Assembly (NCBI RefSeq): GCF_033568475.1
Contig: NC_133123.1
Location: 136,608,242-136,672,241, forward strand
DNA length: 64,000 bases
Direction of reading: 5' to 3'
Origin: Henckelia pumila
Lineage: Eukaryota > Streptophyta > Magnoliopsida > Lamiales > Gesneriaceae
Positions 58,840 through 64,000 of the stretch are shown here, piece after piece (positions within the stretch are counted from its first letter, which is position 1; every line of letters starts with the position of its first letter). The notes under the pieces were generated by a model that saw nothing but the letters and a program-made list of their open reading frames with translations, did no database searches and was not told the origin of the DNA. The position numbers were made by a program, and so were the translations under genes.

Positions 58840-60238
58840 TTACTCTGATTCTGATTCTGATGCATCCTCAGAAACTTCTTGATTAAACAATATCTCTTTT
58901 TCGTATATGATTTCATCTGAGGGTATATCCTCAAATTGATATACTTGGACTAGATATTGAAAGAAGACCGCATCATCCATATCTGGTGTTGCTTCAAAGT
59001 TTAACTCTTTTTTTCTCGTTTTCTGGACAATTTGTAGATATATGTCATCTTGCTCCACATGTCCAGCAATTGCAATCCTTGAAACTTTCACTTGCTCTTG
59101 TATGAGTTCTTCTGAAAGTTTTTCTTGATGGTGTTCTTCCCCTGTTTTGTGATGAGCCTGTTGCTGGGGATGTTCTTGTAGGTCCAATTCTTCTACCCGA
59201 TCTATAGGATCTTGCCTTTTGTTTGGACCAAAATGTTCTTGGTTTCCAAGAACTTTTCATTCTTTTATTATAGGGATTATTTCTGAATTTCTTTCTTTTA
59301 AATCCCTGTGATCTGTTTCCAATGATTGTTGGAAGATCATTTTCTTTACAACATAAAGGTGTACGTTTATCTATACCCCTTATTTTCTTGTAGTTCTTCT
59401 GTAATGCTGCCATGTGACACCATTCTGCCAATTTTCCTTTCAAAAAGGAGGCGCGTCTTGCCAATGTATCAAGATTACCTGGAACGTATTCTTTAATCAG
59501 CATTTCTTTCCAGGGACTTGACATTTTTGCGAAAAATAGCTGAATAGCTACATTTTCCTTGACTCCCGAATTCAATCTGTATTTAGTGAATAACATAATG
59601 TATTCATCAACTAAACATATATCATGTAACTCGAGGCTATAAAGAGCTTGAGTATATCTTCTCTTTTTCTCTGTATCTTGATTATTGAAATAGTCTACCC
59701 CTATGAATTGTGCTTTAAATAGGGTGACCATTCTTCCTCCAATCTCGCTGAGGGATTCCCCTGCTAGGATTGATTCCTTAGTTTCTGGCATAGTTATATC
59801 CCAAGCGATCTTAACGGATCCCATTAGACTCATTTCTAGAAGTTTTATGAATCCTTCTTTATTGAGATCTAGTGTTCCTGCTGCAATTCTCATAGCTGAC
59901 GTCCAATCATCTATAAGATCTTCTCTGCTTTTGAAATCCAGAACATCAAGGTTTAACATAACCCCATAAGGATGTATCGGGTCTAAAACAGTTTTCCCGT
60001 AAGGAGTTTGATGGAGTGGTATCTTACTCCTTCTTGATCTGGTTCCTGTTGGATGTGAATTTTCTCCAACATGGAACTCACTATGTGGTTCTTCTGTTTT
60101 AACCACATATCTCGGGGGATTCCCTATTGGTTTTTCACCCTTAGGGGAATTCATTTTTAGATCTACTACTTTGAGATTCGCAAAAGAATCCGCAAGATCT
60201 TGTAGATCCTCGAGATTTAATCTTTCTAAGGTAGTCAT
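58840..60238 (-). pseudogene. Pararetrovirus coat protein with zinc finger and acidic tail
   Basis: ATG at 60238. N-terminal region, core with DDWTSAMRIAAG, WDITMPETKES and YSLELHDICLVDEY, a Lys/Arg-rich segment (59330-59250), then a Cys-x-Cys-x2-Cys zinc finger. TGA at 59045-59047 falls inside the finger where a sense codon is expected. Shortly after, a base-count change in an A-run shifts the frame into 59187-58840, which ends in an acidic Ser/Glu tail. The layout of core, basic arm, zinc finger and acidic end fits a caulimovirid capsid protein. Confidence 0.83.
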
Positions 60239-60602
60239 CAGATAGTATTTTTCTTTGATGCTGCTTTTATAAGATTAATCACCATTTCATCATCAGTTAA
60301 AGGTTTATGAACCATTTTAGTTTTACCTTTCTGATATAACAAAGGTTCAGTACCAAACGAGAGTGGTAACCTTCCTCCTTTACTAGAACCAGAAGTATGT
60401 TCTAGATTTATGATTTTAGTTTGAAGATCCTTTAGAGTCCCAAGAATTTCTTCTTGTTTCTTAAGGATAATTCTTCAATCTGCCGAGGTATTTCATACAG
60501 CTGATTGCTGTAATATTGTATCGTCTTTTGGATTTCTCTAAGATCTCCGGAGAGTTTAGAGAAATCTGAGGTAATTTCTAAAAATTGAGAGTTATAAATC
60601 AT
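60238..60602 (-). pseudogene. Small coiled-coil ORF, virion-associated-protein-like
   Basis: ATG 60602 (MIYNSQFLEITSDFSKL), about 121 codons with one missing base near 60468; stop TGA at 60238-60240 shares its A with the coat ATG (TGATG). The first half has heptad-like spacing (Leu/Ile with charged residues) consistent with a coiled coil. Position upstream of the coat gene and size recall the small DNA-binding virion-associated proteins of caulimovirids. Inference; no signature motif. Confidence 0.55.
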
Positions 60603-60812
60603 CTTTCTTTACCCCTTTGAAATCGAGAGCATTAATCACAACATGTTGCAAGTAATCTATTGTGCATAGATTAACTTGTTTATAGGATTTCATATAAATA
60701 AAATCCTCTTGATTCAAACCTTCGTTTGAAGTCATTTTTTATAAAATTCTTCTCCTCAACAAATAAAAATATGAATTAACGAATAATATAAAGTCTGAAT
60801 AATAAACCTAAG

Positions 60813-60824
60813 GCTTTGATACCA
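60813..60824 (-). other. Pararetrovirus primer-binding site
   Basis: On the minus strand TGGTATCAAAGC, one base off the initiator Met tRNA complement TGGTATCAGAGC. It is ~210 bp upstream of the first ORF, as expected for the site that marks position 1 of a caulimovirid genome. Confidence 0.78.
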
Positions 60825-61735
60825 TTTTAGCGCATGATTCTTTGTACCATAATTAAGCACAAAATCTTCATATTTTAGCATAAAGTCTTTAGATTTTAAG
60901 CATAAATAAGCATAAATCAAGTACAAGAATTTATCATTTAATTATTCAAGTTTGATGGTCCTAGGGAGCTATTGCAAAGAATCTTATGGATAAGGAGCTA
61001 AGGAAATGTCAAGTTTGAGGTTAGGGATTTATCACCAATTTGCTCTTAACGAAATTTAATCCGCAAATCTTGACGGTGAATCTAATAGTCATACGATAAT
61101 GTTATAAAGCATAATAAATGTCTTTTTCCCTTTTCGAGTTGTTTTTTTTTTCTTTTTTTTTGGAGTTGGTAATTTTTTTTAGAGAATAATAAATGGTTTT
61201 TCATGTCAGTATATAAAAATAAATGTCATTTAAGGCTTGGACATGCACTATGTAAAGTAGACATGGCATTTTCACTACACCTATCGATTTTTTTATGCGG
61301 CGTTGTTGTTATTATTATTATTAATTTTTTAAAAAAAGTTATGAGTTATCGATAGGTTTATTATTTAGTTATTTTCCTAGGTCGCAAATAAATAAAATAC
61401 AAAGTGATGGGATCTAAAACTTTGTCGTCTGTAGCGTTTTTTTCTTTCAAAACGAATAATGATATACCAAGAAAACATGTAATACCTGCAAGTTCTTACG
61501 TCAAAAAAAAAATACGTAGTACCAGTATACCACTTGCCGGAGACATTAATATTATATCATTATTGAATTGTGTGTGTGTGTATGTTTTTTTAGCTATATT
61601 ATTGAATTGTTAGAATATTCAAAATCGCCCTCATTGTTAGATATATAGTTTACATTATTTCTAGCATAGATTCTAGATTATATGTATCCTAGACTCTATA
61701 TAAACTATAGAGGCAAATGGCAATCTAATAAACTT
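60825..61735. other. AT-rich spacer, possible viral intergenic remnant
   Basis: No gene seen. The first ~250 bp right of the primer site may still be pararetrovirus promoter region (repeated 'agcataaat' words at 60870-60920), but there is no clear boundary. Poly-T runs at 61140-61180 and a short GT run near 61570. The 69-codon ORF at 61404-61613 has no family features. Confidence 0.5.
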
Positions 61736-62079
61736 AGGGAATGTTTGCAATGGATTGTGTTTTTGTAGAAGTAATTAATTTATAGATTATAAAAAAGTTA
61801 AGAAAAATCAAAAGTTGGTAGTGTTTGAAAACAAATGTGAAAATCTAAAAATCAAAGTTGGGTAGTGTTTGATAAATAAGTGATTAGAGTGATTTTAACA
61901 ATGACCTTCTTATTAGAATCACTTTTGGAGAATCATAATCACCACATGACTAGCTTTTGGATTTCAATTAAGTTAAGCATAAGCTAACACATAATCTAGG
62001 TTTAAGAAACACACAAAAATAATTTTTTTAAATCAAAAACTAACAATCACTTTTTTTAGTGATTACAAACACACCCTTA
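61736..62079. repeat. Probable MITE, about 345 bp
   Basis: The ends are imperfect inverted repeats: left AGGGAATGTTTGCAAT, right (complement) AGGGTGTGTTTGTAAT, about 13 of 16 matching. Flanks 'aaactta' and 'taaacta' could be a worn target duplication. The interior is AT-rich and non-coding, with a repeated 'gtagtgtttga' word. It looks like a hAT-type miniature element; family not assigned. Confidence 0.45.
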
Positions 62080-62827
62080 AACTAGGCATTTCTAATATTA
62101 AGTACATCCACAACGGTGAATATTTGGATTTTGAAATATTTGGACTTTGAAATGTTTCTCGAAATGTACTCCTTAATAAATGTCCTCCATTGTGGAAGAC
62201 ATTTATTATGTCAAGTGGAATGTATAAATTTTAAAAACAAATATAATTAGTGTAATTGTAAATATTAATACAATTCGTATTGTTATCATATAAAGTTTTA
62301 ATATTAAAATATAATTTTCAAAATATTTGTATTGCTGTTTATGTGTTCGATCAATTATTTTTTAAATTCTTGTCAAAAAGAAAAAAATTATTTTTAAATA
62401 TTTTATTATAATAAATTTAGTCTTAAAAATTAATTTTACTCTTCTTTACGAATCAGTCTTTATAAAATAAAGTTGATAAACTACTTTATGTGAATGAAAA
62501 ATAAATGAGTATTAATAAAATGATTGTGGAGACACAAATGTCTGGTTTGTGGGATATTTGATTGTGAATTGTTTGAAATATTTTAATGATGTGATATTTG
62601 AATAATGACGTATTTAATAAAAATGTTTTTGTTATGTGGTTGCTCAGAAGGTTGAGAGAAGGGTATTAATTATAAGGTATAACTACCTCAGAGTTTCCGA
62701 AACAACGTGTATTGAATCGATTACATAGGCACATTTTTTATGGTTCAAAGGGTTCGTGAGGTTCTTGGCTAAGGCTCGTGAGAATTGGAAGAAACAAAAG
62801 GAACTCAAGGAAGAGCCAAAAAAATGG
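62080..62827. other. Spacer and likely 3' UTR of the glucosylceramidase gene
   Basis: AT-rich, no ORF of note. The last ~200 bp adjoining 62828 should be 3' untranslated sequence of the minus-strand gene. No unambiguous polyadenylation signal could be fixed by eye. Confidence 0.5.
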
Positions 62828-63095
62828 TCATACTATTGACTTCCTAACAAGAAATTCATGGAACAACTGTATATAACTCTTAGGAAGCTCTTGTTTTGGC
62901 AACTTCAAGAGATGTGCCACCTTCTCAAATCCTGCATGCTGCTGCACCAAAGAGCTTTCTGATCTGACTCCTTGTTTCCACGGCTTCGGGTTCGATAAGG
63001 CCCACTGCATCGACCATACAGCCAGCGGCCGCATGTAGGACAGTGATCTAAACTCGCCTTCTGAAGTCCACGCTTCCGGTGTTTGGAAAGATACT
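62828..63095 (-). CDS. Non-lysosomal glucosylceramidase (GBA2/GH116-like), last exon
   Basis: Acceptor ...CACAG at 63096-63100, then 268 nt coding to the stop at 62828-62830. It begins by completing a split Gly codon, then [48 protein letters not shown] and a short tail. These are the conserved C-terminal blocks of plant GBA2-type beta-glucosidases, which cleave glucosylceramide. The phase (2) agrees with the two upstream exons, so the three form one frame. Confidence 0.93.
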
Positions 63096-63187
63096 CTGTG
63101 TTTTTGCATTCGGAATTAATCCATTTGAAAAATATGCATAAATTCAGATGATCTATTAAGGAAACGACTAAAAACAAAACAACTTAC

Positions 63188-63478
63188 CCGAGCCCCTTTT
63201 CAGACCAGGCAGCTTCGTGTATGCCAAATGCTATCTTGAATGCCATATCTATCTTATCCTCTTGTATCATGGTGGCAGCGAGAGAATAAGTAACTCCAGC
63301 CCACACTTCTCTCGACTGCATCGCGGACATGTCCACTTTTCCATTTGCCTGCATCCCATTGATGGCACCCCTAGTCCCTCCCTCGAATTTCAGCACGTTG
63401 AAATTATATATTTTTTCGAGCACACTTTCTATTTTCTTTTCGTCGGCGATGGGTGAAAGGCCACAAGCTCCAGCATAC
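63188..63478 (-). CDS. Non-lysosomal glucosylceramidase (GBA2/GH116-like), penultimate exon
   Basis: 291 nt between acceptor GACAG (63479-63483) and donor GTAAGT (63182-63187). It encodes [53 protein letters not shown] and [11 protein letters not shown], part of the (alpha/alpha)6 catalytic domain. Both introns have GT-AG ends and are short (79 and 92 bp), typical of plants. Confidence 0.94.
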
Positions 63479-63556
63479 CTGTCATGAAGATTATGCTTGC
63501 TTCACAGAAAGAAAATGCTTACAAGTTACTAAGTATGGTAAATTCAAGTTACATAC

Positions 63557-64000
63557 CATTGACCCGCCAATTGATCTGCATGAATTGATGTGCTGGTTTT
63601 AGCAGAGCTGCTGTCATAGTTGAAGTAAGAGCCGTTCCACAATTTCTTATCATATGCAGACTTTGCCTTCTCAAATTTAAACCATAGGTAATCAGCAGAT
63701 GAATTGTCACCAAGTTCACGTGCCATTGCCGAGGCAGCTTGAAGGGCTGCCACCCATAAACCACCACAATACGCGCTAACACCTGTAACGGTCCATGCGT
63801 CATATGTCTGATCAGGGAATCCTTCATTCTCTATCATACCATCGCCATCTTTATCGAACTGATCCATGAAAGCTACTGCCATGAACACGGCAGGCCAAAC
63901 AGCCCGCGCAAACCTTTTATCCCCGGTGGCAACCATATCTCTGTATACTTGAAGGACAAATTTTGAGTTCAAATCTTTCCACCTGTCTGTGTTGTAAAAG
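63557..64000 (-). CDS. Non-lysosomal glucosylceramidase (GBA2/GH116-like), partial exon
   Basis: Runs from the window edge to donor GTATGT at 63551-63556. It encodes [36 protein letters not shown] and [18 protein letters not shown], then HADQLAGQW, the last Trp codon being split by the intron. The FPDQTYD block is where GH116 enzymes carry the acid/base aspartate; the nucleophile glutamate lies further upstream, outside the window. The three exons give about 333 residues of an enzyme usually over 900 long. No damage seen: this looks like a live gene, the only one in the window. Confidence 0.95.

Larger units (their letters stand above)
34967..60824 (-). mobile_element. Endogenous pararetrovirus (Caulimoviridae), broken and nested
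   Basis: A minus-strand integrated pararetrovirus copy. Reading from the right: Met-tRNA primer site (60813-60824), small coiled-coil ORF, coat protein with zinc finger, movement protein, protease, [Athila-D], RT, RNase H start, [hAT-1], RNase H end, and a downstream ORF cut by Gypsy-B. Subtracting the insertions leaves about 6.0 kb, less than the usual 7-9 kb of caulimovirid genomes; the end of the last ORF and the rest of the intergenic region are not seen. Multiple stops and frameshifts make it a fossil. The genus is not assigned; florendovirus- or petuvirus-like is possible but untested. Confidence 0.88.

Noticed and set aside
60840..61130. Pararetrovirus promoter and TATA box right of the primer site
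   Set aside because: AT-rich with several TATA-like words on the minus strand; none stands out, so no call is made.
62110..62640. Second possible MITE beginning 'catccacaacggtgaatatttgg'
   Set aside because: The start resembles known miniature-element ends, but I could not find a convincing inverted partner or duplication.

Overview
The window is plant nuclear DNA, almost certainly from an angiosperm. It is a nested block of transposable elements that includes a fossil plant pararetrovirus (Caulimoviridae). The last ~1.2 kb carries the 3' end of one ordinary plant gene, a GBA2/GH116-type non-lysosomal glucosylceramidase with introns. I see no bacterial signatures, CRISPR array, tRNA gene or rRNA gene. 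Lineage names (Tekay-like, Athila-like, hAT, caulimovirid) rest on motifs read by eye, not on searches.

Layout. (1) 1-3735: leader and 2.6-kb LTR of a minus-strand Ty3/Gypsy element (Gypsy-F) running off the left edge, inserted in the integrase of Gypsy-A (plus, 3736-6529). Gypsy-A in turn sits in an Athila-like RT fragment (minus, 6530-7352). (2) 7353-34966: a decayed minus-strand Tekay-like element (Gypsy-B). It is interrupted by a full-length plus-strand relative, Gypsy-C (7438-14767, TSD ACCTA), and in its LTR by Copia-1 (17987-34597, TSD AGAAC). Copia-1 itself holds Gypsy-E (23203-30440, minus, TSD ATTCA). B, C and E are one family. (3) 34967-60824: an endogenous pararetrovirus on the minus strand, about 6.0 kb once insertions are subtracted. 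A hAT transposon (35757-48899, 8-bp TSD GCTACAGT) splits its RNase H, and a non-autonomous Athila-like gag-protease element (Athila-D, 50172-56896, TSD ACCAC) splits it between protease and RT. The hAT is itself split in its BED zinc finger by Copia-2 (38324-47657, TSD TTTTA), whose LTRs look the youngest. (4) 60825-62827: AT-rich spacer with a probable MITE. (5) 62828-64000: the last three exons of the glucosylceramidase gene on the minus strand.

No mobile element here looks able to code for its own movement: every pol or transposase reading frame has stops, frameshifts or missing domains. The relative order of insertions can be read from the nesting and agrees with LTR divergence judged by eye (Copia-2 youngest, then Gypsy-C and Gypsy-E, with Copia-1 clearly older).

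The most unusual pattern cuts across families. Four LTR-element groups each carry their own cluster of GC-rich, hairpin-capable or near-palindromic repeats in otherwise AT-rich DNA. These are CTCGCTCGATCGGT hairpins in Gypsy-A/F, ATCGGA-N3-TCCGAT arrays just upstream of the TATA box in Gypsy-B/C/E, GGGCAGCGA hairpins in the Copia leaders, and AGCGCTCCAGCGCT repeats in Athila-D. In Gypsy-C and Gypsy-E the array length differs between the two LTRs of one element.
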